DNA of 64,000 bases from Parahoeflea alexandrii (GTDB lineage: Bacteria; Pseudomonadota; Alphaproteobacteria; Rhizobiales; Rhizobiaceae). Below are positions 56,286 through 64,000 of this stretch, in pieces. The notes beneath the pieces are model-generated. The model was not told the DNA's origin. It ran no database searches and was given only the letters and a program-made list of their open reading frames with translations. The DNA lies in the NCBI RefSeq assembly GCF_024105735.1, contig NZ_JAAAML010000002.1:1053156-1117155 (forward strand). The letters run 5' to 3'. A program made the translations under genes and the position numbers. Within the stretch, counting starts at the first letter, position 1. Each line of letters begins with the position of its first letter.

Positions 56286-57752
56286 TTGAGTGAAGCTGTC
56301 AGACCATTGAAGGACGCATCTGCGGCGTTGATCGACGAGCTCTGTGCTATCGTCGGTGAGAAGCACGTCCTGATCGATGCCGCCGATATGGCCGGCTATC
56401 TGATTGACTGGACGCGGCAGTTTTCCGGAGACGCGATCGCCGTTGTACGTCCCTCGAGGACGGATGAGGTATCGCGGATCGTCAAGCTGTGCGGATCGGC
56501 CGGAGTTTGCATCGTCCCGCAGGGTGGAAACACCGGCCTTGCCGGAGGCGGTATTCCTTCATCAGGCACTCCCTCCATTGTCCTGTCGCTGTCGCGCATG
56601 AACACCATTCGCCACTTCGACGAGGCGGGCCGTACGGTGGTTGCCGAGGCTGGCGTGGTTCTTGAGGCCCTCCAGGCCTATGTGGACGAACGCGAGCTGT
56701 TCTTTCCGCTGATGTTCGGGGCCAAGGGCAGTTGCAGCATCGGCGGAACCCTGGCGACCAATGCCGGTGGCTCCAATGTGGTACGCTACGGAAACACCAG
56801 GGAGTTGTGTCTGGGGCTCGAGGCCGTCCTGCCGGATGGTTCGGTCTTCAACGGGCTGACCGGTTTGCGCAAGGACAACACGGGGTATGATCTCAAGGAT
56901 CTGCTGATCGGTTCCGAAGGCACGCTCGGCATCATTACGGCTGCAGTGTTCAGGCTTTTCCCGAAGCCATTGACGCGCGTTACGGCATTCCTGTCGATGA
57001 CCTCGGTCGATGCTGCAGTTCAGGCGCTCAACCGGATCCAGGACCGCACCGGTCAGTCGGTCGAGGCATTCGAATATGTTCCGGCACCGGTTCTCGGCGC
57101 GTTGGAAAAGGCCTTTCCAGAGCTGAGGTCGCCGCTCGAGGGACCGGTGGAGACAGGCGTGCTGCTGGAGGTCGGGTCAAGCCGGGTGTCAGACGCCAAG
57201 GCCGACGACACCGGTTCCACTCACCTTGCCACGGAGCTGCTTCTGGTTCTCGAGGAAATGATGGAATCAGGTGACCTGCTCGACGCGGCGATCGCGACGT
57301 CGGAGCAGCAACGTTCGGATCTTTGGCGCATGCGCGAATCCGTGCTTGAGGCCATCCTGGAATATGGAGCCTCCTATCACTTCGATATCTCGCTGCCGCT
57401 GGCGAACATTTCCTGGTTTCTCCAGGAGATGGACGAGATGGCTGCCGCGCTCGGATTCGAGACCCTTACCATCGGTCATCTCGGAGACGGCAATCTTCAT
57501 TATGCGCTGGTCTGTTCCGACCGCGAGCGGTGGCAGACCCTTGCGCTCGGGCGGGCAAAGGAAAAGGCGTTCGAGTTGCTCAGGCGCTTGAACGGCTCCT
57601 TCAGCGCCGAGCACGGAATCGGACAAAGCAAGCTGGATGTGATGCGCGCGCTCAAGGAGCCGGCGCAACTTGACGCCATGCGCGCCATCAAGCGGGCCCT
57701 CGATCCTGAAGGGATCATGAATCCGGGCAGGCTGGTTCCGTTGGCGGAATGA
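56286..57752 (+). CDS. FAD-linked 2-hydroxyacid dehydrogenase (GlcD/D-2-hydroxyglutarate dehydrogenase-like)
   Basis: 488 aa, VAO-type flavoprotein. FAD-binding motifs are VVRPSRTDEVSRIVKLC, PQGGNTGLAGGGIPSSG, LATNAGGSNVVRYGNTRE and GSEGTLGIITAAVFRL; the C-terminal oxidase domain has IGHLGDGNLHYAL and SFSAEHGIGQSKL, which hold the metal-ligand histidines. TTG 56286 with GGGAG 7 bases upstream is preferred. An in-frame ATG at 56232 falls inside the GntR operator and probably before the transcript start. It should oxidise a 2-hydroxyacid to a 2-oxoacid; D-lactate, glycolate or another acid is possible. Confidence 0.92.
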   Translation: MSEAVRPLKDASAALIDELCAIVGEKHVLIDAADMAGYLIDWTRQFSGDAIAVVRPSRTDEVSRIVKLCGSAGVCIVPQGGNTGLAGGGIPSSGTPSIVLSLSRMNTIRHFDEAGRTVVAEAGVVLEALQAYVDERELFFPLMFGAKGSCSIGGTLATNAGGSNVVRYGNTRELCLGLEAVLPDGSVFNGLTGLRKDNTGYDLKDLLIGSEGTLGIITAAVFRLFPKPLTRVTAFLSMTSVDAAVQALNRIQDRTGQSVEAFEYVPAPVLGALEKAFPELRSPLEGPVETGVLLEVGSSRVSDAKADDTGSTHLATELLLVLEEMMESGDLLDAAIATSEQQRSDLWRMRESVLEAILEYGASYHFDISLPLANISWFLQEMDEMAAALGFETLTIGHLGDGNLHYALVCSDRERWQTLALGRAKEKAFELLRRLNGSFSAEHGIGQSKLDVMRALKEPAQLDAMRAIKRALDPEGIMNPGRLVPLAE

Positions 57753-57814
57753 CCATCAGGCCGATCAGGGGCGCGGGTAAAGAGGCGCCATACATGCAAA
57801 GGGAGGATGAGCAG

Positions 57815-58801
57815 ATGAAAGCAGGCAAGGTTTGGACTGGCATAAAGGCGGCCTCCGGCGCCGCCCTGATCGCCGGCATGATGGGGATGTCCGCAACGCC
57901 CGATGCCTCGGCGCAATCGCTTTTCGACGGCTGCCCGTCAGGCGCGATCCTTGAACGTTTCGTGGAGTTCGGGCGTACCGGAAAGATGCCGCCGGACCTG
58001 GGCAAGTGGCTCAACGACGCCGAGGCGCAAAAGGTCGAGCCCTGGAAGCCTTTCGACAATGTCGACTATGTCGGGGTCTGCTGGGTGTCGTCCTGGCTGG
58101 TTCAGACCGACGACGGATATGTGCTGATCGATACGCTGTATGGCCCGTTCATCGGCCAGCTTATCGAGAACCTCAAGTCGACCGGCGTTGACTTCGCCGA
58201 CATCAGGTACGTGCTGATGACCCATGGCCATTTCGACCATGTCGGTGGTGCCGCAGCGCTCAAGCCATTGCTGCCCAATGCCCGGTTCGTGATGACGCAG
58301 GGCGGCTGGGACGAGGCTGTCGAATCCGCTCGGAAATCGGAATCCACACCGCGCGCCTGGAAGATGATCGAGCCTGATATGGTGGTCAAGGACGGCGACA
58401 CGATCGAACTCGGCGGCAACAGCTTCAGAGTGGTGGAAACGCCCGGACACACCTGGGGAACCGCTTCCTATCTCTTTGACGCAAGGGATGGCGATGACAC
58501 GTATCGTGCAATCACCATTGGAGGGCTGGGTCTCAATGCAATCGACGGCCCAACCCAGGTTGAGGCCTACATCGAAAGCGTCGACCGGGTGCGCGCCCTG
58601 GTCGAGACCGGTGACGAGAAGGTCGAAGTCCACCTGACCACCCACGGGTTTTCCAACAATCTCGACGAGAACCGACAGAAACATCTGGCCCGCAAGCCCG
58701 GGGACCCGAATGTCTTTGTCGATCCCCAGGCATTGCTCAGCCAGGTGGAAACCTTGCGCGCCGGAGCGGTCGAGCGGCTTGAGGTCGAGAAGAAAAAGTA
58801 G
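57815..58801 (+). CDS. secreted metallo-beta-lactamase-fold hydrolase (subclass B3-like)
   Basis: 328 aa. ATG 57815 has GGGAGGAT; the signal peptide ends near residue 33 (ATPDASAQS), so the protein is periplasmic. The Zn motif is THGHFDHVGG (His137, His139, Asp141, His142); later ligand regions are VVETPGHTWGTASYLF and HLTTHGF. The fold and spacing resemble B3 beta-lactamases and related lactonases. It lies 62 bp after the FAD oxidase gene, so it may open a lactone or ester of the substrate before import; antibiotic hydrolysis is possible but less suggested by context. Confidence 0.9.
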   Translation: MKAGKVWTGIKAASGAALIAGMMGMSATPDASAQSLFDGCPSGAILERFVEFGRTGKMPPDLGKWLNDAEAQKVEPWKPFDNVDYVGVCWVSSWLVQTDDGYVLIDTLYGPFIGQLIENLKSTGVDFADIRYVLMTHGHFDHVGGAAALKPLLPNARFVMTQGGWDEAVESARKSESTPRAWKMIEPDMVVKDGDTIELGGNSFRVVETPGHTWGTASYLFDARDGDDTYRAITIGGLGLNAIDGPTQVEAYIESVDRVRALVETGDEKVEVHLTTHGFSNNLDENRQKHLARKPGDPNVFVDPQALLSQVETLRAGAVERLEVEKKK

Positions 58802-58910
58802 CGGGGAGCATGCCGGTTCTGGACTGACCAGCCGCCGCGTGAGTGCGATCGGACGGATGTCCGCTACGGGACCAGGCACGCCGCGACCCGTCGGTGTCGA
58901 TATAAGCGAC

Positions 58911-58949
58911 ACAAGAATAATTGTTCATTGACATAACAATTATTCTTGT
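58911..58949. promoter_or_regulatory. perfect 15-bp inverted repeat with TTGACA, probable operator of the TRAP operon
   Basis: ACAAGAATAATTGTT (58911-58925) and AACAATTATTCTTGT (58935-58949) are exact inverted copies, 9 bp apart. TTGACA (58928-58933) lies in the spacer. The repeat is A/T-rich, lies in the 432-bp gene-free gap (58802-59233), and has no T-run after it, so a regulator site is more likely than a terminator. No clear -10 is seen. Confidence 0.65.
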
Positions 58950-59169
58950 TCACAAATTGCGCGAGGAGAAGGAGCGACAGGTTTCCCGACGCACTGGCGG
59001 TGATTGCCGACCCTTGAGGGATGGTTTGATGCCGAGACCCCCGCCGGGCGTGCCGCACACCGGTCCTGGTGAGAGGCCAGGCCGGCAAAGCGGGGTCCTT
59101 GCTGATTTGCGAGGCCAGGTGACCGGCAGCTGTTGGCGCGGAAAATTCCGGACGGCGCAGACCTAGCCT

Positions 59170-59217
59170 GAAACGGGGAATAGACCCCGTTTCTCATTGA
59201 ACGGATCCCGGGATCCG
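59170..59217 (+). promoter_or_regulatory. two hairpins in the leader of the TRAP operon
   Basis: GAAACGGGG (59170-59178) pairs with CCCCGTTTC (59185-59193) over a 6-base loop, and CGGATCCCGGGATCCG (59202-59217) is a perfect 16-bp palindrome. The ribosome binding site AAGGAGGAG follows directly, 17 bp before ATG 59234. They may stabilise the message or affect initiation; no T-run suggests termination. Confidence 0.45.
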
Positions 59218-59233
59218 AAGGAGGAGAAAGAAA

Positions 59234-60277
59234 ATGACATCATTCAGAATCTCACGCCGCCAGGTGCTGGGCGGGATGGCCGCGGCGATTGCTGCCCCGG
59301 CTTTCATCCGGGACGCCAGGGCCGCCGAAGTTACCTTGCGCCTGCACCATTTCCTGCCGTCCGTGGCGCCAATGCACTCGAAATTCTTCGATCCATGGGC
59401 AAAGGAGATCATGGATGCATCCAACGGCGCCATCGAGGTTCAGATCTTTCCGGCCATGCAGCTCGGCGGCAAGCCGCCGCAGCTGGCTGACCAGGTCAAG
59501 AACGGCATCGTCGACATCGCGTGGGCGCTGCCCACCTACACGCCCGGCCGCTACCCCGTTGCCGAGACCATGGGTCTGCCGTTCATGGTGACCAATGCCG
59601 AGAAAACCTCCGTTGCGCTTCACACGCTGATGGATGAATTCGGTGGCGACGAATATGCCGGCATGAAGAACCTCGCCTACTGGAGCCATGATGGCGGCAA
59701 GCTGCACATGCGCGACAAGGCGATCCGCACCGCGGCCGATCTTGAAGGCATGAAGATCCGCAGCCCCAACTCGGCAATGGGCGAGCTGCTCGAATCGATG
59801 GGCGCGGAGCCGGTGTTCTTCCCGGTCACCGAAATGGTTGTCGGACTGAGCAATGGCGTCATCGACGGCTGCTGCCTGCCTTATGAAGTGGTGCCGCCGT
59901 TCAAGCTGCAGGAGCTCACCAAGTTCTCCTGCGAAGCCGCTCCGGGTGCGCGTGGTCTTTACGCCAACACCAACACGCTGCTGATGAACCAGGCCTCCTA
60001 CGAAGGGTTGTCGGACGATCTGCGCGGTGTCATCGACGCCAACAGCGGCATTGCCCTGTCGCAGCGCATCGGCCAGACTTTCGACCAGTTCGAAGCGGTT
60101 GGCCGCGGCATTGTCGAGAAGAACGGCAACGAGATCGTGGAAATCGCGGCTGATGAAATCGCCCGCTGGCAGGAAGCCTCCAAGGCGGTTTACGCGAACT
60201 GGGAGAAGACCCTCAACGACGCAGGCCATGATGGCGCGGCGATCATCGCGCGCGCCAATGAGCTGCTGGACAGCTAG
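59234..60277 (+). CDS. TRAP transporter substrate-binding protein (DctP family)
   Basis: 347 aa periplasmic binding protein. The N-terminus has a twin-arginine type signal (SRRQVLGGMAAAIAAPAF), so export in folded form via Tat is possible. Family features are HHFLPSVAPMHSKFFDPWAK, GLPFMVTNAEK and the ligand-carboxylate Arg176 in EGMKIRSPNSAMGELLESMG. A strong AAGGAGGAG precedes ATG 59234. The small and large permeases follow immediately. The ligand is most likely a carboxylate. Confidence 0.95.
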   Translation: MTSFRISRRQVLGGMAAAIAAPAFIRDARAAEVTLRLHHFLPSVAPMHSKFFDPWAKEIMDASNGAIEVQIFPAMQLGGKPPQLADQVKNGIVDIAWALPTYTPGRYPVAETMGLPFMVTNAEKTSVALHTLMDEFGGDEYAGMKNLAYWSHDGGKLHMRDKAIRTAADLEGMKIRSPNSAMGELLESMGAEPVFFPVTEMVVGLSNGVIDGCCLPYEVVPPFKLQELTKFSCEAAPGARGLYANTNTLLMNQASYEGLSDDLRGVIDANSGIALSQRIGQTFDQFEAVGRGIVEKNGNEIVEIAADEIARWQEASKAVYANWEKTLNDAGHDGAAIIARANELLDS

Positions 60278-60279
60278 GC

Positions 60280-60819
60280 ATGTCGGGTTGGTCCAGTCTC
60301 TGGCCGGCGCAGCAGGGGGGACACTCCCCCCTGCACACCTGGCTGCTGCGGCTCGCGACGCTTTCGGGCGCTGCGGGTGGCGCCGTCATTCTGACGGTGG
60401 CCCTGATCGTCACCGTGTCGGTCATCATGCGCAATGTCGGATTGCGCGGCGTTACCGGCGATTTCGAGCTGGTGCAGATGTCCTGCGTCTACGCGGCAGG
60501 CCTGTTCCTGCCGCTGTGCCAGCTGAACAAGGGCCACGTCATGGTCGACCTTTTCACAAACTGGCTGCCTGAAAAGATCGTTGCCCGCATCGACCGGTTC
60601 TGGACCTTCGCCTTCGCGCTGGCCTGGGCCTGCCTGTTCCTGCTCATGTTCAGGGGCCTGGAGGAAATCCGTGCCTATGACGACCGCTCGATGCTCTTGA
60701 AGATACCGATGTGGTGGGCGTTCATCCCAGCCATCATCGGAACCGGACTGTCCAGCCTGATCGCGCTGGCGCAAACATTTCTCTGGCGTGACGACATCGC
60801 CGGGCCGACTGGACGCTGA
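60280..60819 (+). CDS. TRAP transporter small permease (DctQ family)
   Basis: 179 aa with four membrane spans and the family region RNVGLRGVTGDFELVQMSCV, then LPLCQLNKGHVMVDLFTNW. It starts 2 bp after the binding-protein stop and ends 2 bp before the large permease. It is a structural partner of the DctM-type subunit. Confidence 0.93.
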   Translation: MSGWSSLWPAQQGGHSPLHTWLLRLATLSGAAGGAVILTVALIVTVSVIMRNVGLRGVTGDFELVQMSCVYAAGLFLPLCQLNKGHVMVDLFTNWLPEKIVARIDRFWTFAFALAWACLFLLMFRGLEEIRAYDDRSMLLKIPMWWAFIPAIIGTGLSSLIALAQTFLWRDDIAGPTGR

Positions 60820-60821
60820 CC

Positions 60822-62141
60822 ATGGATCCCACATTCCTTTCCATCATCATGGTCGTTGTCCTGCTTGGCGCGATCCTGCTTCGGGCGCCGATCGGTCTTG
60901 CCATGGGCCTGGTTGGTGCTGCCGGTTACGCGGCTCTTTCCAGCGTGGCGGGCCTCCAGGCCTACATCGCCTCTGCCTGGCCCGACCGTTTCCTGTCCTA
61001 TGAGCTGGCCATCGTGCCGCTGTTCATCCTGATGGGAAACCTTGCGACCCGAACCGGGATTTCCGCCGCTCTGTTTTCCGCATCCAATGCCTGGATCGGC
61101 CATTTCCGCGGCGGGCTTGCCATGGCTTCGGTCGCCGGGTGCGCCATGTTCGGCGCAATCTCCGGATCTTCCATCGCGACCGCTTCTACCATGGCGCGGG
61201 TGGCATTGCCTGAAATGCGCAAGCACAAATATTCCGACGCGCTGGCGTCGGGGTGCCTCGCTGCCGGCGGCACGCTGGGGATCCTCATTCCTCCCTCGAT
61301 CGTGCTCATCATCTATGCGCTGCTCACCGAGCAGAATATCGTCAAGCTGTTCCTGGCCGCGACCTTGCCGGGACTTCTGGCAATTGTCGGTTTCATGATC
61401 ACCATCGCGATCTATGTCCGGCTCTATCCAGAGGAAGGCCCGTCACAGCAGCCTGCCAGCCTTAGCACGCGGCTCAGAAGTCTCGGCCAGGTCTGGCACA
61501 TCGTTGCCATCTTCGTGATCGTGCTCGGAGGCATTTATGGAGGCTTCTTCACGCCGGCAGAGGGGGCCTCGGTTGGCGTGGTGCTGACGGCGCTTGCCGG
61601 ATTGCTGACCCGCGAGCTGACGCTTGAGGCCGTCATCACCAGTCTGATCGACACTGCCGCGGCCAGCGCCATGATCTTCGTCATCATCTTTGGTGCCGAC
61701 CTGTTCAATGTGGCCATGGCGCTGTCACGGATGCCGACGGCGCTCGCCGACTGGTTCATGGCGGCCGAAGTCGCGCCGATGGTGGTGCTGCTGTGTATCG
61801 TGGTCTTCTACCTGGTGATGGGTTGCGTCATGGACAGCCTGTCGATGATCCTGCTGACGGTTCCGGTGTTCTTCCCGACGGTGATGAGCCTCGATTTCGG
61901 ACTGCTGCCGGAACAGCAGGCGATCTGGTTCGGCATCCTGACGCTGGTTGTTGTCGAAGTCGGCATGATCACGCCGCCGGTCGGCATGAACCTGTTCATC
62001 ATTTCCGCCATCGCCAAGGACATCCCGACACGGGAAATCTTCAGGGGAACCATTCCCTTCATCCTGTCGGAGCTGACGCGGATTGTGCTGCTGATCGCGT
62101 TTCCGGCGCTGAGCTACTGGCTGGTGACGTTCTGGAACTGA
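60822..62141 (+). CDS. TRAP transporter large permease (DctM family)
   Basis: 439 aa with about twelve membrane segments, the Na+-coupled transport subunit. Family segments are ELAIVPLFILMGNLATRTGI, AGCAMFGAISGSSIATASTM, LAAGGTLGILIPPSIVLIIY, GGFFTPAEGASVG, MGCVMDSLSMILLTVPVFFP and MITPPVGMNLFI. It completes the three-subunit importer, and the aldehyde dehydrogenase gene follows 61 bp later. Confidence 0.96.
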   Translation: MDPTFLSIIMVVVLLGAILLRAPIGLAMGLVGAAGYAALSSVAGLQAYIASAWPDRFLSYELAIVPLFILMGNLATRTGISAALFSASNAWIGHFRGGLAMASVAGCAMFGAISGSSIATASTMARVALPEMRKHKYSDALASGCLAAGGTLGILIPPSIVLIIYALLTEQNIVKLFLAATLPGLLAIVGFMITIAIYVRLYPEEGPSQQPASLSTRLRSLGQVWHIVAIFVIVLGGIYGGFFTPAEGASVGVVLTALAGLLTRELTLEAVITSLIDTAAASAMIFVIIFGADLFNVAMALSRMPTALADWFMAAEVAPMVVLLCIVVFYLVMGCVMDSLSMILLTVPVFFPTVMSLDFGLLPEQQAIWFGILTLVVVEVGMITPPVGMNLFIISAIAKDIPTREIFRGTIPFILSELTRIVLLIAFPALSYWLVTFWN

Positions 62142-62202
62142 CGCATCGAATTGCAAAGCCGAAAATATTCTGGATTGCCATGTGCACGGGAGGAGACATC
62201 CG

Positions 62203-63618
62203 ATGACCTACTCACTCATCATTGATGGAAAAGCGGTTGATGCGCGGGAGAGTTTCGACGTCATCAATCCTGCGACCGGCGAGGTGCTGGCAGCTTGCCC
62301 GCAGGGATCGGTCGCGGATCTCGACAATGCGGTAGCTGCTGCCAAACGGGCATTCCCGGGCTGGGCTGCGAAACCGGATGCAGAGCGTCAGGAAGCACTT
62401 GGCAAGATCGCCGATCTTATCGAGGCGCATCAGGCAGAGCTTGCTGCGCTGATCACTGCCGAGCAGGGAAAGCCTCAGGCCGGGCCGGGAGCGCCCTTCG
62501 AGGTTGGTGGCTGTGTCGCCTGGACCCGGGTGACGCAGGGGCTGTCGGTGGAGCCGGAAGTTCTCATCGATACCGATGAGGAACGTGTGGAGCTGATCCG
62601 GGAACCGGTCGGTGTCGTGGCCTCTATAACGCCCTGGAACTGGCCGCTGATGATCGCGGTCTGGCATGTCATGCCAGCACTCAGGGCGGGTTGCACCGTG
62701 GTGATGAAGCCGTCACCCTACACGCCCTTGAGCACATTGAGGCTGGTACAAATGATCACCGAGGCCGGTATCCTTCCTGCGGGGGTGCTCAATGTCGTTA
62801 CGGGCGACGCAGAGGTCGGTGACCGGATCTCAGGCCATCCCGACATCGACAAGATCGCCTTCACCGGCTCGATCGCGACGGGGCGGCGCATCATGGAGCG
62901 GGCAGGCTCGACGCTCAAGCGCCTGACGCTCGAGCTTGGCGGAAACGATGCAGGCATCGTTTTGCCCGGCACCGACATGAGCAAGCGGATGGAAGACCTG
63001 TTCTGGGGATCCTTCATCAATGCAGGCCAGACCTGCTCGTGCCTGAAGCGGCTCTATGTGCATGATGATGATTATGATGCCGTGTGTGAAGGGCTCGCGA
63101 ACTTCGTTGGCGGCATCAAGGTCGGCAATGGCGCCGAACCGGATACGCTGATCGGGCCGCTGTCCAACAAGATGCAGTTCGACAAGATTGTCGAGCTGGT
63201 TGAAGACGCCCGGACCAAGGGTGCGCGCATCCTGACCGGCGGCGAAAAACCGAACGGCAAGGGCTATATTTACCCGCTGACAATCATCGCAGACGCCACA
63301 GAAGAGATGCGGGTAGTCAACGAGGAACAATTTGGCCCCGTTCTGCCGGTGATCCGGTACGGTGATCTCGACGATGCGATCGCCAGGGCCAATGCGCTCG
63401 AAGTCGGGCTTGGGGCTTCGGCCTGGGGCAATGACCCGGAAGAGGCGGCAAAGGTCGCGCGCAAGCTCGTTGCCGGGACGCGCTGGGTCAACCGGCACGG
63501 CGTGCTCAATCCGACGGTTCCGATGGGCGGGGTCAAGCAATCCGGCATCGGCGTCGAATTTGGCGAAGAAGGCTTGCGCGAATACACCACCGTCCAGATT
63601 CTCAGCATTGCAAAGTAG
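62203..63618 (+). CDS. NAD(P)-dependent aldehyde dehydrogenase
   Basis: 471 aa. The catalytic Glu244 is in LTLELGGNDAGIVL and nucleophile Cys278 in NAGQTCSCLKRLYV; ITPWNWPLMIAVWHVMPAL and GSIATGRRIMERA are the coenzyme region, and VNEEQFGPVLPVI and VPMGGVKQSGIGVEFGEEG are C-terminal signatures. ATG 62203 follows GGGAGGAG. Position between the TRAP genes and the ThDP enzyme suggests it oxidises the aldehyde that enzyme releases. Confidence 0.94.
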   Translation: MTYSLIIDGKAVDARESFDVINPATGEVLAACPQGSVADLDNAVAAAKRAFPGWAAKPDAERQEALGKIADLIEAHQAELAALITAEQGKPQAGPGAPFEVGGCVAWTRVTQGLSVEPEVLIDTDEERVELIREPVGVVASITPWNWPLMIAVWHVMPALRAGCTVVMKPSPYTPLSTLRLVQMITEAGILPAGVLNVVTGDAEVGDRISGHPDIDKIAFTGSIATGRRIMERAGSTLKRLTLELGGNDAGIVLPGTDMSKRMEDLFWGSFINAGQTCSCLKRLYVHDDDYDAVCEGLANFVGGIKVGNGAEPDTLIGPLSNKMQFDKIVELVEDARTKGARILTGGEKPNGKGYIYPLTIIADATEEMRVVNEEQFGPVLPVIRYGDLDDAIARANALEVGLGASAWGNDPEEAAKVARKLVAGTRWVNRHGVLNPTVPMGGVKQSGIGVEFGEEGLREYTTVQILSIAK

Positions 63619-63627
63619 GATGATCCC

Positions 63628-64000
63628 ATGCCCCGCATGACCACCGGCGAAATAATGGCCAAGTCGCTGATTGCCAATGGCGTGGATACCGTCTTCGGCA
63701 TTCCCGGCGCGCACATGTATGATTTCAACGATGCGATCGCGCGCGAAGCGGAAAGCATCCGCTTTATCCACACCCGGCATGAGCAGGGTGCGGGCTACAT
63801 GGCCTATGGCTATGCGAAATCCACCGGACGGGTGGGGGCCTACACGGTGGTGCCGGGACCCGGTCTTCTGAATTCCGGTGCAGCACTGTGCACAGCCTAT
63901 GGCGCCAATGCGCCGGTGATGTGCCTGACCGGCAACATTATGTCGCATCTGATCGGTCAGGGCAGGGGGCAACTGCACGAGCTGCCCGACCATCTCGGCA
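63628..64000 (+). CDS. thiamine diphosphate-dependent enzyme, partial
   Basis: The first 124 residues from ATG 63628 (AGGATG ribosome binding site); the rest is beyond the window. It is the pyrimidine-binding domain of the acetolactate synthase / benzoylformate decarboxylase superfamily: MTTGEIMAKSLIANGVDTVF, GIPGAHMYDFNDAI, the cofactor-activating Glu52 in HTRHEQGAGYMAYGYAKSTG, and VPGPGLLNSGAALCTAYGAN. It is 9 bp after the aldehyde dehydrogenase. A 2-oxoacid decarboxylase fits the neighbourhood; acetolactate synthase-type or lyase activity cannot be excluded from this part. Confidence 0.9.
   Translation, partial: MPRMTTGEIMAKSLIANGVDTVFGIPGAHMYDFNDAIAREAESIRFIHTRHEQGAGYMAYGYAKSTGRVGAYTVVPGPGLLNSGAALCTAYGANAPVMCLTGNIMSHLIGQGRGQLHELPDHLG

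Noticed and set aside
58802..59233. Possible 81-codon gene in the gap before the TRAP operon
   Set aside because: Its start lies within the inverted repeat and its translation is low-complexity Gly/Arg-rich; better explained as promoter and leader.

Overview
The window is chromosomal DNA of a GC-rich alphaproteobacterium, most likely in the Rhizobiales (Rhizobiaceae/Phyllobacteriaceae side, for example a Hoeflea-like marine lineage). The evidence is a PodJ-type polarity protein, the block murA - DUF2948 - hisD - UPF0262 - low-Mr phosphatase - infA - maf - yacG - tRNA-Phe, a ligase-associated DNA-repair cluster, TIGR02186 and DUF6460 genes, and TRAP and ribose-type ABC importers. The genus is inference. 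Both ends of the window cut genes.

Layout. 1-6839 (minus strand): a beta-oxidation operon read as acyl-CoA dehydrogenase, second acyl-CoA dehydrogenase, glutathione S-transferase, thiolase and FadB-type multifunctional enzyme. A MerR regulator and a near-palindromic operator lie just upstream. 7919-14324: the PodJ-like protein, then a TauE/SafE permease with a TIGR02186 partner and a DUF3429 membrane protein. 14364-21542: the PdeM / Lhr-type helicase / MBL exonuclease / ATP-dependent ligase repair cluster with a TPR methyltransferase in the middle. 21606-36854: mostly single housekeeping or accessory genes (histone deacetylase-like, MATE, pyrD, a CrbR-like response regulator facing a CrbS-like transporter-kinase hybrid, mscL, aminotransferases, a GalE-like epimerase, a crotonase and an SDR). 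36855-38243: a small A+T-richer segment with a lone DUF2806 gene beside tRNA-Thr(GGU). 38631-44807: the conserved murA-to-yacG block ending at tRNA-Phe(GAA).

44915-55287 is a complete sugar-use locus. A DeoR regulator and a ribose-type ABC importer (substrate-binding protein, DUF2291 lipoprotein, ATPase, permease) lie on the minus strand. Divergent from them is an operon for a Fuc/Ara-type isomerase, a split transketolase and an FGGY kinase. The logic is import, isomerise, phosphorylate, then direct transketolase cleavage, which resembles the transketolase route of D-apiose use but with a different isomerase family.

55475-64000 (cut at the right end) is a GntR-controlled catabolic locus: FAD-linked 2-hydroxyacid dehydrogenase, secreted metallo-beta-lactamase-fold hydrolase, TRAP importer, aldehyde dehydrogenase and the start of a ThDP enzyme. 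Read together these could oxidise a 2-hydroxyacid, decarboxylate the 2-oxoacid and oxidise the resulting aldehyde, as in mandelate degradation. The substrate is unknown. Two long inverted repeats, each with TTGACA in its spacer, mark likely operators. These last two loci are the best candidates in the window for uncharacterised metabolism.
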